Shown here: in pieces, positions 51,375-60,645 of the stretch
Position numbering within the stretch: the stretch's first letter is position 1
Layout of the letters: each line of letters begins with the position of its first letter
Position numbers and translations under genes: made by a program
Origin: 39-52-133 sp035531075
Lineage (GTDB): Bacteria; Pseudomonadota; Gammaproteobacteria; Burkholderiales; Gallionellaceae
Reading direction: 5' to 3'
Assembly: GCA_035531075.1 (NCBI GenBank)
Contig: DATKTO010000018.1
Span: forward strand, 124,001 to 188,000
DNA: 64,000 nt
The notes under the pieces: model-generated
Databases searched by the model: none
Told to the model about the DNA's origin: nothing
The model's input: the letters and a program-made list of their open reading frames with translations, nothing else

Positions 51375-51420
51375 GAGGTTAACCTTTGATTAATAATTTT
51401 TTAGCCTACTAAATTGTCTG

Positions 51421-51532
51421 AGGAAACACTGATTAGGTCCGTTTTGTCGTTGTGGCGAAGCCGGGAACCCATTCAAATCAAAGAGCTGGATCCCAGCCTT
51501 CGCGGGGATGACGACTTAATCAGCGTATCCCT
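51421..51532. mobile_element. MITE-like element, copy 1
   Basis: A 112-bp element with inverted ends: one end is close to AGGAAACACTGATTAGGTCC and the other reads, on the opposite strand, AGGGATACGCTGATTAAGTC. It contains GC-rich palindromes of the CCTTCGCGGGG type. It matches the element at 58274-58386 in inverted orientation along nearly its whole length. No coding capacity. It lies upstream of both the DMT gene and dapC. Confidence 0.85.
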
Positions 51533-51649
51533 GACATACTGAATTCTGGCATGACATTATCGGATAGCAAGCCATGCAGAAAGATCGATCCGCGCGCAGA
51601 TTGAACGCTTCCTTTATAATTCTGCCTGTTATGCTTCAATCTGAATAAT

Positions 51650-52846
51650 ATGAATCCGCTGCTCGACCTTTTACAACCCTACCCTTTTCAAAAACTCGCT
51701 GCGCTGTTTAAAGGCACTCAGCCAAATCCAGCCTATACGCCGGTCAGCCTGCATATTGGTGAACCCAAGCACACGACGCCGCAATTTATCTGCGATGCAT
51801 TGAGTGCCAACCTCAACGGACTGGCGAATTATCCCACAACGGTGGGCAGCGACGCGCTGCGCGAGAGCATTGCCGGCTGGATACAGCGCCGTTACAAGAT
51901 CCCTGCCCTGGATGCAAAAACACAGGTTTTGCCGGTGAATGGCAGCCGCGAGGCACTGTTTTCCTTTGCCCAGGCCGTGATAGACAGCAGCCGCGAGCAG
52001 CCGGTCGTGGTGTGTCCCAATCCTTTTTACCAGATTTACGAGGGTGCCGCGCTGCTGGCCGGTGCGACACCGCATTTTTTCAATACCCTGCCGCAAGATA
52101 ACTTCGCACTGAACTTTGACCAGCTAAGCGCGCAAGTCTGGCAGCGCACGCAGCTTGTTTATGTATGCTCACCGGGCAATCCCAACGGGCATGTGATGCC
52201 CCTGTCAGAATGGAAGACGCTGTTCGAGATGTCCGACCGCTACGGTTTTGTGATTGCTGCGGACGAATGTTACTCGGAAATCTATTTCGACACCCCGCCG
52301 CTGGGCGCACTGGAAGCCGCACAGCAACTGGGCCGCAGCGACTATCGCAACCTGGTCATCTTCTCCAGCCTGTCCAAGCGCTCCAACGTGCCGGGCATGC
52401 GCTCGGGTTTCGTGGCGGGCGATGCCAGGGTGCTGGAAAAATTTACCCTGTACCGCACTTACCACGGTTGTGCGATGAACCCAGCGGTGCAGGCCGCGAG
52501 CGTGGCCGCCTGGAACGACGAGGCCCATGTGGCCGAGAATCGCCGGCTATATAAGGAAAAATTCAGCAAAGTCGCCGATATTCTCAAGCCGGTGCTGCCT
52601 GTCACCCTGCCGGATGCCAGCTTCTACCTGTGGCTGCGTGTGCCGATAGCGGATACCACCTTCGCGCAAGCACTGCATCGCGACTATAATGTCACTGTTC
52701 TGCCCGGCAGTTTTCTTGCGCGCGAAGCGCGTGGCATCAACCCGGGTGAAAATTTTGTGCGCATCGCGCTGGTGGCGTCGCTGGCTGAAACAGTGGACGC
52801 CGCACACCGTATTGCAGAATTCAGCAAGAAACTTAATCTCAATTAA
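51650..52846 (+). CDS. dapC: Succinyldiaminopimelate transaminase
   Basis: A 398-residue PLP-dependent class I/II aminotransferase that makes N-succinyl-diaminopimelate with glutamate. The PLP lysine sits in SSLSKRSNVPGMRSGF; other marks are VCSPGNPNGHVMP and ADECYSEIYF. It is followed 21 bases later by dapD, the next pathway enzyme, and further on by dapE, so the assignment by context is strong. The upstream region holds the MITE-like element. Confidence 0.94.
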   Translation: MNPLLDLLQPYPFQKLAALFKGTQPNPAYTPVSLHIGEPKHTTPQFICDALSANLNGLANYPTTVGSDALRESIAGWIQRRYKIPALDAKTQVLPVNGSREALFSFAQAVIDSSREQPVVVCPNPFYQIYEGAALLAGATPHFFNTLPQDNFALNFDQLSAQVWQRTQLVYVCSPGNPNGHVMPLSEWKTLFEMSDRYGFVIAADECYSEIYFDTPPLGALEAAQQLGRSDYRNLVIFSSLSKRSNVPGMRSGFVAGDARVLEKFTLYRTYHGCAMNPAVQAASVAAWNDEAHVAENRRLYKEKFSKVADILKPVLPVTLPDASFYLWLRVPIADTTFAQALHRDYNVTVLPGSFLAREARGINPGENFVRIALVASLAETVDAAHRIAEFSKKLNLN

Positions 52847-52867
52847 ATTTAATAGTCAGGAAAAAAA

Positions 52868-53689
52868 ATGCCACAACTACAGACAATCATCGATGACGCT
52901 TTTGAACGCCGTGCTGAAATCACCCCGCGCAATGTTGATGCGCAACTCAAGGAAGCCATCAACACGGTAATGGAATATATCGATCAGGGAAAACTGCGCG
53001 TAGCTGAAAAAATCGATGGCCAGTGGGTCACGCATCAATGGCTGAAGAAAGCCGTATTGCTGTCATTCCGCATCGAAGACAATTCCTTTATCAAGGGCGG
53101 TTTCACCAATTACTACGACAAGGTGCCTTCCAAGTTTGCCGATTACAACTCCAAGGACTTCCGTGACGGCGGCTTCCGCGTCGTGCCGCCTGCAGCCGTG
53201 CGCCGCGGTTCGTTTATTGCAAAAAATGTGGTGCTGATGCCCTCCTATGTCAACATCGGCGCCTATGTGGATGAAGGCACCATGGTCGACACCTGGGCAA
53301 CAGTCGGCTCCTGCGCACAGATCGGCAAGAACGTGCACCTCTCAGGCGGCGTCGGTATCGGCGGCGTGCTGGAACCAGTGCAAGCCAACCCGACCATTAT
53401 TGAAGACAACTGTTTTATCGGCGCACGTTCGGAAATCGTTGAGGGCGTTATCGTTGAAGAAGGCGCGGTTATTTCGATGGGCGTCTACATCGGCCAGAGC
53501 ACCAAGATTTTCGACCGTGAAACAGGCACCGTGACCTATGGCCGCGTACCAGCCGGCTCGGTGGTGGTGAGCGGCAACCTGCCTTCCAAGGACGGCAGCT
53601 ACAGCCTGTACTGCGCTGTTATCGTGAAGAAGGTGGATGCAAAAACCCTGGGCAAGGTGGGCATCAACGAACTGTTGCGCGGCATCTGA
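52868..53689 (+). CDS. dapD: Tetrahydrodipicolinate N-succinyltransferase
   Basis: A 273-residue succinyl-CoA-dependent enzyme of the lysine/diaminopimelate pathway. A helical N-domain (about 1-100) is followed by a left-handed beta-helix made of hexapeptide repeats, visible as NIGAYVDEGTMVDTWATVGS and GVGIGGVLEP. Length matches E. coli DapD (274). It lies between dapC and pilU. Confidence 0.97.
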   Translation: MPQLQTIIDDAFERRAEITPRNVDAQLKEAINTVMEYIDQGKLRVAEKIDGQWVTHQWLKKAVLLSFRIEDNSFIKGGFTNYYDKVPSKFADYNSKDFRDGGFRVVPPAAVRRGSFIAKNVVLMPSYVNIGAYVDEGTMVDTWATVGSCAQIGKNVHLSGGVGIGGVLEPVQANPTIIEDNCFIGARSEIVEGVIVEEGAVISMGVYIGQSTKIFDRETGTVTYGRVPAGSVVVSGNLPSKDGSYSLYCAVIVKKVDAKTLGKVGINELLRGI

Positions 53690-53743
53690 TTTCAAAACTA
53701 TCTCACCGTATGACAACAAAGTTTTCTATTTGAGGAATACACG

Positions 53744-54916
53744 ATGATCATCACGCCGCTGCTGCAACTGGCCGCACAAAAGCATGCTTCCGATCTGTTC
53801 CTCTCGGTAGGCGCGCCGATCAGCATCAAGATTGACGGCGTGACGATGCCGGTGAATGCGCAGAAACTGGACAGCGATGCAACCAGGCGTATCGCTTACG
53901 AAATGATGACACCCGCGCAAATCGCAGCGTTCGAGGCGCATATGGAGATGAACTTCTCCTTCCGTGTGCCAGAGGTAGGCAACTTCAGGGTTAACGTATT
54001 TCGCCAGCGCGGCAGCATCGCCATCGTGATTCGCTATGTGGTGGGCAAAGTATTTGAAGTTGAACAGCTCAACTTGCCGTCGGTGCTGAAAGAACTGGTC
54101 ATGTCCAAACGCGGACTGGTGCTGATGGTGGGTGCAACGGGCTCGGGCAAGTCGACCACGCTGGCTGCCATGCTGGAGCATCGCAATGCAACCTCCACTG
54201 GCCATATTCTGACCATTGAGGATCCGATCGAATACCTTTTCCACCACGACAAGTGCATTGTGAACCAGCGCGAAATCGGCGACGATACTGAGTCATACGA
54301 AGCAGCGCTGGTCAGCGCCATGCGCGAAGCGCCTGACGTGCTGATGATCGGTGAAGTTCGCGATCGCGACACGCTGAAGCACGCGCTTATTTTTGCACAG
54401 ACCGGCCACCTGTGTTTATCTACGCTGCACGCCAACAACAGCTATCACGCGCTCAACCGTATCATTAACTTTTTCCCGTACGATGCCCGGCAAAGCGTTC
54501 TGTCCGACCTGTCCATGTGTTTGCGCGCAGTCATCTCTCAGCGATTATTGCGCAGTACCGCCGGCAAGCTGGTACCCGCTGTGGAAATTCTGATCAATAC
54601 GTCGCATATCGCCGAGCTGATCAAGAATGATGAAATCGACAAAATTCGCGATGCCATCGATCAGAGCGTTTCAGCCGGATCGCAAACCTTCGAGCAGGCC
54701 CTGTACAAGCTGTTCAAGAGCGGCCAGATCACCAAGGAGGAAGCCATGCGCAATGCCGATTCCGCCAGCAACCTGTCTGCCCTGATAGACTTCTCGCAGA
54801 CCAACAAAACCAAGGCCTTCGACCCCAATGCGCCCCATGCATCAGCACCCGCCACGGCAAGCTCGGCCGCTGACTTTGGCAGCATTACCCTGAACCTCGA
54901 TGCCCAAGGTTCCTGA
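53744..54916 (+). CDS. pilU: Type IV pilus retraction ATPase (PilU-like)
   Basis: A 390-residue hexameric secretion/retraction ATPase. Walker A is GATGSGKST (about 132-140), the aspartate box IEDPIEYLFHHD and Walker B VLMIGEVRD follow, and the segment INFFPYDARQSVLSDLS is characteristic of PilT/PilU. The gene sits in the dapCD-pilU-dapE block without pilT, and the C-terminal tail (about 355-390, Ala/Ser-rich) is long, both favouring PilU over PilT. It powers pilus retraction at the inner membrane. Only three bases separate it from the next gene. Confidence 0.85.
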   Translation: MIITPLLQLAAQKHASDLFLSVGAPISIKIDGVTMPVNAQKLDSDATRRIAYEMMTPAQIAAFEAHMEMNFSFRVPEVGNFRVNVFRQRGSIAIVIRYVVGKVFEVEQLNLPSVLKELVMSKRGLVLMVGATGSGKSTTLAAMLEHRNATSTGHILTIEDPIEYLFHHDKCIVNQREIGDDTESYEAALVSAMREAPDVLMIGEVRDRDTLKHALIFAQTGHLCLSTLHANNSYHALNRIINFFPYDARQSVLSDLSMCLRAVISQRLLRSTAGKLVPAVEILINTSHIAELIKNDEIDKIRDAIDQSVSAGSQTFEQALYKLFKSGQITKEEAMRNADSASNLSALIDFSQTNKTKAFDPNAPHASAPATASSAADFGSITLNLDAQGS

Positions 54917-54918
54917 AC

Positions 54919-55269
54919 ATGAAGCTGTATGGAATTCCCAACTGCGACACGGTCAAGAAGGCGCGCAACTGGCTTGCCAGCCACAATATCGACGTTGAAT
55001 TTCATGACTTCAAGAAACAGGGCATCAGTCCAGAAACGGCACAGGGCTGGCTGCAGCAGGCATCATGGGAACAGCTGATTAATCGCAAGGGCTTGACATG
55101 GCGCGGCCTGAGCGAGGAGCAAAAAATGGCCATTACCAGCAATGCCGCTGCACAGCAACTGATGCTGGAAAAAACCAGCGTCATCAAACGCCCGCTGCTT
55201 GAACAAGACGGCAAGCTGCTGCACATCGGCTTTGACGAAGCGGCCTATGGCAAACTTTTTAACCTCTAA
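54919..55269 (+). CDS. ArsC/Spx-family thioredoxin-fold protein (YffB-like)
   Basis: A 116-residue protein of the arsenate reductase/Spx fold. It begins MKLYGIPNCDTVKKARNWL, with a single cysteine (C9) where glutaredoxins have CxxC, and ends with a KRPLLEQDGK segment typical of YffB. E. coli YffB was proposed to be a glutathione-dependent thiol reductase. It links pilU and dapE in one transcript; the neighbourhood is conserved in betaproteobacteria. Confidence 0.88.
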   Translation: MKLYGIPNCDTVKKARNWLASHNIDVEFHDFKKQGISPETAQGWLQQASWEQLINRKGLTWRGLSEEQKMAITSNAAAQQLMLEKTSVIKRPLLEQDGKLLHIGFDEAAYGKLFNL

Positions 55270-55283
55270 TTTTATTTATTTTT

Positions 55284-56435
55284 ATGCCCAGAAATACTGA
55301 GTCAGATACGCTGCAACTCACGCAACAACTCATCGCCCGCCCTTCACTAACGCCACAGGATGAAGGCTGCCTGAATATCATCGGACAGCGCCTGGAGAAA
55401 ATCGGATTCAAGCTGGAAATGATACGCAGCAGCGAGGTGGACAATCTGTGGGCGCGCCGCGGCAACAGTGGCAAGCTGGTGTGTTTTGCCGGCCACACCG
55501 ATGTGGTACCCACCGGGCCTGTCGACAAATGGGTGAGCGCCCCCTTCACCCCCACCATCCGCGACGGCATGCTGTATGGGCGCGGCGCGGCGGACATGAA
55601 AGGCTCGCTCGCCGCCTTTGTCACTGCGATCGAAAAATTTGTCGCCGCACATCCCAAGCATGAAGGTTCCATCGCGCTGCTGCTCACCTCTGACGAGGAA
55701 GGGGTGGCGACGGACGGCACGGTGCGCGTGGTAGAAGCCTTGCAGGCACGCGGCGAGAAGATGGATTACTGCATCGTGGGCGAACCCACCGCGATCAGCA
55801 AAACCGGCGACACCATCAAAAATGGCAGGCGCGGTTCGCTCTCGGGTGATCTCACCGTCAAGGGCGTGCAGGGCCATATCGCTTATCCGCACTTGGTGAA
55901 AAACCCCATACATCTGGCCAGCCCGGCCATTGCCGAGTTGGCTGCGACCGAATGGGACAGGGGCAATGAATATTTCCCCGCCACCTCGTGGCAGGTCTCC
56001 AATATCCACGGCGGCACCGGCGCGACCAATGTCGTGCCCGGCACGGTGGAGATCACCTTCAATTTCCGTTTCTCCACTGCCAGCAGCGTAGACAGCCTGA
56101 AAACCAAGGTGCACGCCATCCTGGACAAGCACGGCCTGGAATACGAACTGAACTGGTCGTTGTCAGGCAAGCCCTATCTCACCCCGCGCGGCAATCTGGT
56201 CGATGCCGCGAGCGCCGCCATCAAGAGCGTCACCGGCATCGCTACCGAGCTGTCCACCACCGGCGGCACCTCCGATGGGCGCTTCATCGCCGACATCTGC
56301 CCGCAGATCATCGAGCTTGGTCCGGTCAACGCCACCATCCACAAACTGAATGAATGCGTGGCGGTGGCAGACCTTGATATCCTCTCCGACATCTATCGCC
56401 TGACCCTGGAAAATCTGCTGGTAAAATCCTCATGA
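55284..56435 (+). CDS. dapE: Succinyl-diaminopimelate desuccinylase
   Basis: A 383-residue M20 metallopeptidase-fold enzyme that releases succinate to give LL-diaminopimelate. Metal sites: VCFAGHTDVVPTG (about 67-79), GRGAADMKGS, LLTSDEEGVA with the catalytic glutamates, and the terminal histidine in NATIHKLNECV. It completes the DapC/D/E set in this block. prmB starts at its stop codon (ATGA overlap). Confidence 0.97.
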   Translation: MPRNTESDTLQLTQQLIARPSLTPQDEGCLNIIGQRLEKIGFKLEMIRSSEVDNLWARRGNSGKLVCFAGHTDVVPTGPVDKWVSAPFTPTIRDGMLYGRGAADMKGSLAAFVTAIEKFVAAHPKHEGSIALLLTSDEEGVATDGTVRVVEALQARGEKMDYCIVGEPTAISKTGDTIKNGRRGSLSGDLTVKGVQGHIAYPHLVKNPIHLASPAIAELAATEWDRGNEYFPATSWQVSNIHGGTGATNVVPGTVEITFNFRFSTASSVDSLKTKVHAILDKHGLEYELNWSLSGKPYLTPRGNLVDAASAAIKSVTGIATELSTTGGTSDGRFIADICPQIIELGPVNATIHKLNECVAVADLDILSDIYRLTLENLLVKSS

Positions 56436-57337
56436 GCACTATCCATCGCTTTGCCAACACTTCCGAACTTCACACCCTGCGCGACTGGCTGCGCTATGCG
56501 GTGAGCACCTTTTGCGAAGCCGGGCTCACCTTCGGCCACGGCTCGGAGAATGCCTATGATGAAGCCGCCTATCTGGTACTGCACACCTTGCATTTGCCGC
56601 TGGATACCCTGGATCCCTTCCTCGACGCCAATCTGACTGCGCAGGAAAAAGCGACGCTGCTCGACATTCTGCAGCGCCGCGTCGAGCAGAAAGTGCCGGC
56701 CGCCTATCTGACCCATGAAGCCTGGCTGGGCGAATTCAAATTTTATGTGGATGAGCGCGTCATCGTGCCGCGCTCCTTTATCGCAGAATTATTGCGCGAG
56801 CGCCTGTTCCCCTGGGTGGCGGATGCAGACAACACCACTGCGGTGCTCGACCTATGCACCGGCAGCGGCTGCCTGGCGATACTGGCGGCGCATGCCTTCC
56901 CCAATGCGACGGTGGACGCGGTAGACCTGTCCCCCGCTGCACTGCAGGTCGCAGAGCGCAACGTGGCAGATTACGAACTTCAGGATCGGGTAAATCTGAT
57001 CCAGTCGGACCTGTTTGCGCAATTGTCCGGCAGGAAATACGACATCATCATCAGCAACCCCCCTTACGTCGATGCAGAATCAGTTTCCGCCTTGCCGGCC
57101 GAATACCTGCACGAGCCCAAGCTGGCGCTGGGCAGCGGCGCAGACGGACTCGATGCCACGCGCGAAATCCTCAGGCAGGCAGCAGACCACCTCACAGAGC
57201 ACGGCATCCTGATCGTGGAAATAGGCCACAATCGCGACGCACTCGAAGCCGCCTACCCCGACCTGCCCTTCACCTGGCTGGAGGTTTCCGCGGGCGACGA
57301 ATTCGTCTTCCTGCTGCACCGCAACGATCTGACTTAA
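56432..57337 (+). CDS. prmB: Protein-(glutamine-N5) methyltransferase for ribosomal protein L3
   Basis: A 301-residue S-adenosylmethionine methyltransferase of the HemK/PrmB family. The SAM motif VLDLCTGSGCLAILAA and catalytic IISNPPYVDAESV are present. The N-terminal helical domain and length match PrmB, which methylates a glutamine of ribosomal protein uL3, rather than PrmC. It overlaps dapE by four bases and is followed by hpnC only four bases later, so hopanoid genes are probably read through from this operon. Confidence 0.93.
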   Translation: MSTIHRFANTSELHTLRDWLRYAVSTFCEAGLTFGHGSENAYDEAAYLVLHTLHLPLDTLDPFLDANLTAQEKATLLDILQRRVEQKVPAAYLTHEAWLGEFKFYVDERVIVPRSFIAELLRERLFPWVADADNTTAVLDLCTGSGCLAILAAHAFPNATVDAVDLSPAALQVAERNVADYELQDRVNLIQSDLFAQLSGRKYDIIISNPPYVDAESVSALPAEYLHEPKLALGSGADGLDATREILRQAADHLTEHGILIVEIGHNRDALEAAYPDLPFTWLEVSAGDEFVFLLHRNDLT

Positions 57338-57341
57338 GCAC

Positions 57342-58157
57342 ATGGCTGTCGACCATTACGAAAATTTTCCGGTTGCCTCCATCCTTCTTCCCAAGCATAT
57401 ACGCCGTGCGGTGGAAATTATTTACAACTTCGCGCGTCAGGCGGATGACATCGCCGATGAAGGCGACATGCCCAGGGAGGAGCGCCTCGCCAGGCTGGCC
57501 GAATTCCGCGAGGAACTGAACCGCTTTGGCAGCGGAGAGCCGGCGCAATCGCCGCTGTTCAAAGCGCTGGCTGCGATCGTGCAGCAATTCCAGTTACCCG
57601 TGCAACTGCTGCATGACCTGCTCGATGCCTTCTCGCAGGACGTGGTCAAGAAGCGCTATGCAAATTACGACGAGCTGCTCGATTACTGCCGCCGCTCAGC
57701 CAACCCGGTAGGCCGGCTGCTGCTGCATTTGTATGACGCGGCCAAGCCGCAAAACCTGGCCTATTCGGATGACATCTGCACCAGCCTGCAGCTGATCAAC
57801 TTCTGGCAGGATGTAAAAAAAGACTACGCCATCGCCCGCATCTACCTGCCGCAGGATGAAATGGCGCGTTTCGGCGTGAGCGAGGAGCATATCGCGCAAG
57901 GTCATGCCGACAAGGCATGGCAGGAATTGATGCAGTTTCAGGTGCAGCGTGCCCGAGGCATGATGAGACGCGGCGCACCGCTCGGCAGCATCCTGGGTGG
58001 ACGCATCGGGCTGGAGATGCGCCTGATTATCGCCGGCGGCAACCGCATCCTGAGCAAGCTTGAGGGTGTTGATTACGACATGTTCCACCATCGCCCCGTG
58101 TTGCGCCCGCATGACTGGCTCATCATGCTGGCGAAGAGTGCGCCTTTTGGCTTTTAA
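57342..58157 (+). CDS. hpnC: Hydroxysqualene synthase HpnC
   Basis: A 271-residue squalene/phytoene synthase-family protein. The first aspartate-rich motif is RQADDIADE (residues 32-40) and the second is INFWQDVKKD (about 148-157), as in HpnC. In the three-enzyme hopanoid route HpnC converts presqualene diphosphate, made by HpnD, to hydroxysqualene, which HpnE reduces to squalene. The C-terminus is typical (FHHRPVLRPHDWLIM). A 290-base gap with repeats separates it from hpnD, although these genes are usually adjacent. Confidence 0.95.
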   Translation: MAVDHYENFPVASILLPKHIRRAVEIIYNFARQADDIADEGDMPREERLARLAEFREELNRFGSGEPAQSPLFKALAAIVQQFQLPVQLLHDLLDAFSQDVVKKRYANYDELLDYCRRSANPVGRLLLHLYDAAKPQNLAYSDDICTSLQLINFWQDVKKDYAIARIYLPQDEMARFGVSEEHIAQGHADKAWQELMQFQVQRARGMMRRGAPLGSILGGRIGLEMRLIIAGGNRILSKLEGVDYDMFHHRPVLRPHDWLIMLAKSAPFGF

Positions 58158-58176
58158 CAACTTAAACGCTTGCCAA

Positions 58177-58408
58177 AGAGAACACAGAGGGCACAGAGAA
58201 TGAAGAGGCATGACTGGATTTTATTTTATTCTCTTCACTCTTATGCAACTCAGCGCCACAAGATATTATTTCCAGGGATATGCTGATTAAGTCGTCATCC
58301 CCGCGAAGGCGGGGATCCAGCTCTTTGATTTGACTGGGTTCCCGCCTTCGCGGGAACGACAAAATGGACTTAATCAGTGTTTCCCTAGATGCGGCCTCTG
58401 TGTACTCT
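58177..58408. repeat. Inverted CACAGAG-type repeat split by a MITE
   Basis: AGAGAACACAGAGGGC (58177-58192) is matched in inverted orientation at 58393-58408 (GGCCTCTGTGTACTCT), 14 of 16 bases agreeing. Such pairs are known in proteobacterial intergenic repeats. The MITE-like copy 2 sits between the arms, which suggests that it inserted in the older repeat. Seen in sequence; the order of events is inferred. Confidence 0.6.
58274..58386. mobile_element. MITE-like element, copy 2 (inverted relative to copy 1)
   Basis: A 113-bp element with inverted terminal repeats of about 20 bases: AGGGATATGCTGATTAAGTC at the left and, read on the other strand, AGGGAAACACTGATTAAGTC at the right. Inside are two CCCGCGAAGGCGGG-type palindromes. 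It is nearly identical to copy 1 at 51421-51532 in reverse. No transposase is encoded. It lies between hpnC and hpnD. Confidence 0.88.
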
Positions 58409-58447
58409 GTGGCTAATTGGTTTTTTGCAGTATAGATAAATACAGAT

Positions 58448-59281
58448 ATGACTCCAGACCAATATTGTCAAAACAAAACCGCCGCAAGCGGCTCGAGCTT
58501 TTATTACAGCTTCAAGTTTCTGCCAGCCGAGCGTCGCCGCGCCATCACCGCCCTGTATGCCTTCTGCCGCGAGGTGGACGACGTAGTGGACGAGTGCTCC
58601 GACGAAAGCGTGGCGCGCACCACACTGGCCTGGTGGCGCGGACAGGTTTCCGCCATTTACGGCGGCACGCCGCAACACCCGGTGGCACAGGCGCTGGTGC
58701 CGCTGGTCAGGCAATTCAACCTGCCACAGGAACACTTGCTGGAAATCATCGACGGCATGGAGATGGATCTCAACCAGCATCAATATGCCGATTTCAAATC
58801 GCTGCAGCTTTACTGCTACCGCGTGGCTTCTGTGGTCGGCCTGCTCGCCGCAGAAATATTCGGCTACAGCGACCGCAAGACGCTTAAATATGCGCATGAC
58901 CTCGGCATCGCCCTGCAATTGACCAACATCATCCGCGACGTCGGCGAAGACGCGCGGCGCGGCCGCATCTATCTGCCGCAGGACGAGCTGGCGCAATTCG
59001 GCGTGCACACAAACGACATCCTCGATGCGCGGGAAACCGAGGCATTCAACAAACTGATGCAGTTTCAGATCGAGCGTGCACAGCATTACTACGAACTCGC
59101 CCTGTCAGAGCTGCCTGTTGCGGATCGCAAATCGCAGCGCACCGGCCTGATCATGTCCGCCATCTACCGCGCCACCCTGGAAGAAGTGGTTTACACCGGC
59201 TGCCATGTCCTGCGAGAACGCGTCTCGCTTCCCCCCTTGCGCAAGCTGTGGCTGGCGCTCAAGACGTGGATGAAATACTAG
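58448..59281 (+). CDS. hpnD: Presqualene diphosphate synthase HpnD
   Basis: A 277-residue squalene/phytoene synthase-family enzyme that condenses two farnesyl diphosphates to presqualene diphosphate. Aspartate-rich motifs are REVDDVVDE (residues 41-49) and NIIRDVGEDARRGRIYLP (about 158-175). It begins with a conserved SSFYYSFKFLP segment. hpnE starts nine bases after its stop. Confidence 0.95.
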   Translation: MTPDQYCQNKTAASGSSFYYSFKFLPAERRRAITALYAFCREVDDVVDECSDESVARTTLAWWRGQVSAIYGGTPQHPVAQALVPLVRQFNLPQEHLLEIIDGMEMDLNQHQYADFKSLQLYCYRVASVVGLLAAEIFGYSDRKTLKYAHDLGIALQLTNIIRDVGEDARRGRIYLPQDELAQFGVHTNDILDARETEAFNKLMQFQIERAQHYYELALSELPVADRKSQRTGLIMSAIYRATLEEVVYTGCHVLRERVSLPPLRKLWLALKTWMKY

Positions 59282-59289
59282 CCAACACC

Positions 59290-60645
59290 ATGAATGTAAA
59301 AGAAATTCAGCGTATCGCCATCATCGGCGGCGGCTACGCCGGCATGGCAGCAGCAGCCACCCTCGCTGCCAACAACATCCCCGTCACCGTGTTCGAGAGC
59401 GCCAGACAGCTCGGCGGCCGTGCGCGCGGCGTATGGCACAACGATACCCAGCTCGACAACGGCCAGCACATCCTGCTTGGCTGCTATCGCCACACACTCG
59501 GCCTGATTGAACTGGTCGGTGGCAATATTGAGCAGGATTTTCAGCGCCTGCCGCTGCAGCTCACGCTGCACAAGCGCTTCGAGCTCAAGGCAGCGCGCCT
59601 GCCCGCCCCGCTGCATCTGCTGCTTGGTTTTATCAACGCCAAAGGCTTGTCCTATGCAGCCCGGTGGCGCGCTGCGCGCTTTATGCTGGCGATGCGCCGC
59701 GGCAAATTCAAGTTGCCCCACGACATCAGCGCACTCGAATTGCTGCAGTCTCATGGGCAGGATGATGCAACGGTGCGCCTGCTGTGGGAACCGATCTGCA
59801 TCTCTGCGCTGAACACCCCAGTGCACAAGGCGTCGGCACAGGTTCTGCTCAACGTGCTGCGCGACAGCCTCGACGGCTCGCGTGCAGACAGCGATATGCT
59901 GTTACCGCGCATGGATTTTTCTGCACTGCTGCCTGAGCGTGCTGCAAAATTTGTCGAAAGCCGTGGCGGAAAAGTGCTGGTTTCATGCGGCGTTGAAGCG
60001 ATAAAAGTCGACGGCGATGAATTCGAATTGACCACTGCAGAGGGCGTACAACGCTTTGACCACGTAATCTGTGCCGCCTCGCCCAGCAGCACCACAAGAT
60101 TATTCAATAAAATTACCATATTGAATAAAATAGCATCACAGATAGAGGCCATCCCCTATCAGCCCATCTACACCGTGTACCTGCAATACCCCACCCATGT
60201 GCAACTACCCCATCCCATGCTGGGCCTGGATCGCTGCATCAGCCAGTGGCTGTTCGACCGCGGGCAGATTGCGGACCAGCACGGGCTGATCGCAGTGGTC
60301 ATCAGCGCGGAAGGAATACATCAGGATCTATCACAGGAGCAACTTGCGCAACAAGTCGTGCAAGAATTGCGCGAGCAGCTGGGCATGACAGAAACACCGC
60401 TATGGCACAAAGTCATCGCCGAGAAACGCGCCACCTTCTCCTGCGAGGTCAATCTCACCCGCCCCGCTCACACCACACCCGTTGCCAACTTGCTGCTGGC
60501 CGGAGACTTCACCGCTGGCGACTATCCCGCCACGCTGGAGGGCGCGGTGATGAGCGGCATACGCTGCGCCAATGACCTTGTGCACGTTGTAACGGGTGAC
60601 AGCAGCCAGAAGCAAAGCATGGCTGATCCGAGCACCCGCCGTTAA
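59290..60645 (+). CDS. hpnE: Hydroxysqualene dehydroxylase HpnE
   Basis: A 451-residue FAD-dependent amine oxidase-fold protein that reduces hydroxysqualene to squalene. The FAD motif IIGGGYAGMAAAATLA (residues 11-26) is followed by ESARQLGGRARG; the C-terminal FAD segment LLLAGDFTAGDYPATLEGAV is complete. The start at 59290 (MNVKEIQRI) is preferred to an upstream one overlapping hpnD. Squalene-hopene cyclase is not in the window, so the pathway ends here at squalene. Confidence 0.94.
   Translation: MNVKEIQRIAIIGGGYAGMAAAATLAANNIPVTVFESARQLGGRARGVWHNDTQLDNGQHILLGCYRHTLGLIELVGGNIEQDFQRLPLQLTLHKRFELKAARLPAPLHLLLGFINAKGLSYAARWRAARFMLAMRRGKFKLPHDISALELLQSHGQDDATVRLLWEPICISALNTPVHKASAQVLLNVLRDSLDGSRADSDMLLPRMDFSALLPERAAKFVESRGGKVLVSCGVEAIKVDGDEFELTTAEGVQRFDHVICAASPSSTTRLFNKITILNKIASQIEAIPYQPIYTVYLQYPTHVQLPHPMLGLDRCISQWLFDRGQIADQHGLIAVVISAEGIHQDLSQEQLAQQVVQELREQLGMTETPLWHKVIAEKRATFSCEVNLTRPAHTTPVANLLLAGDFTAGDYPATLEGAVMSGIRCANDLVHVVTGDSSQKQSMADPSTRR

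Noticed and set aside
51421..58386. Composite transposon made of the two inverted MITE-like copies
   Set aside because: The segment between them carries core metabolic genes in a conserved order and no transposase, so the copies are more likely independent insertions.
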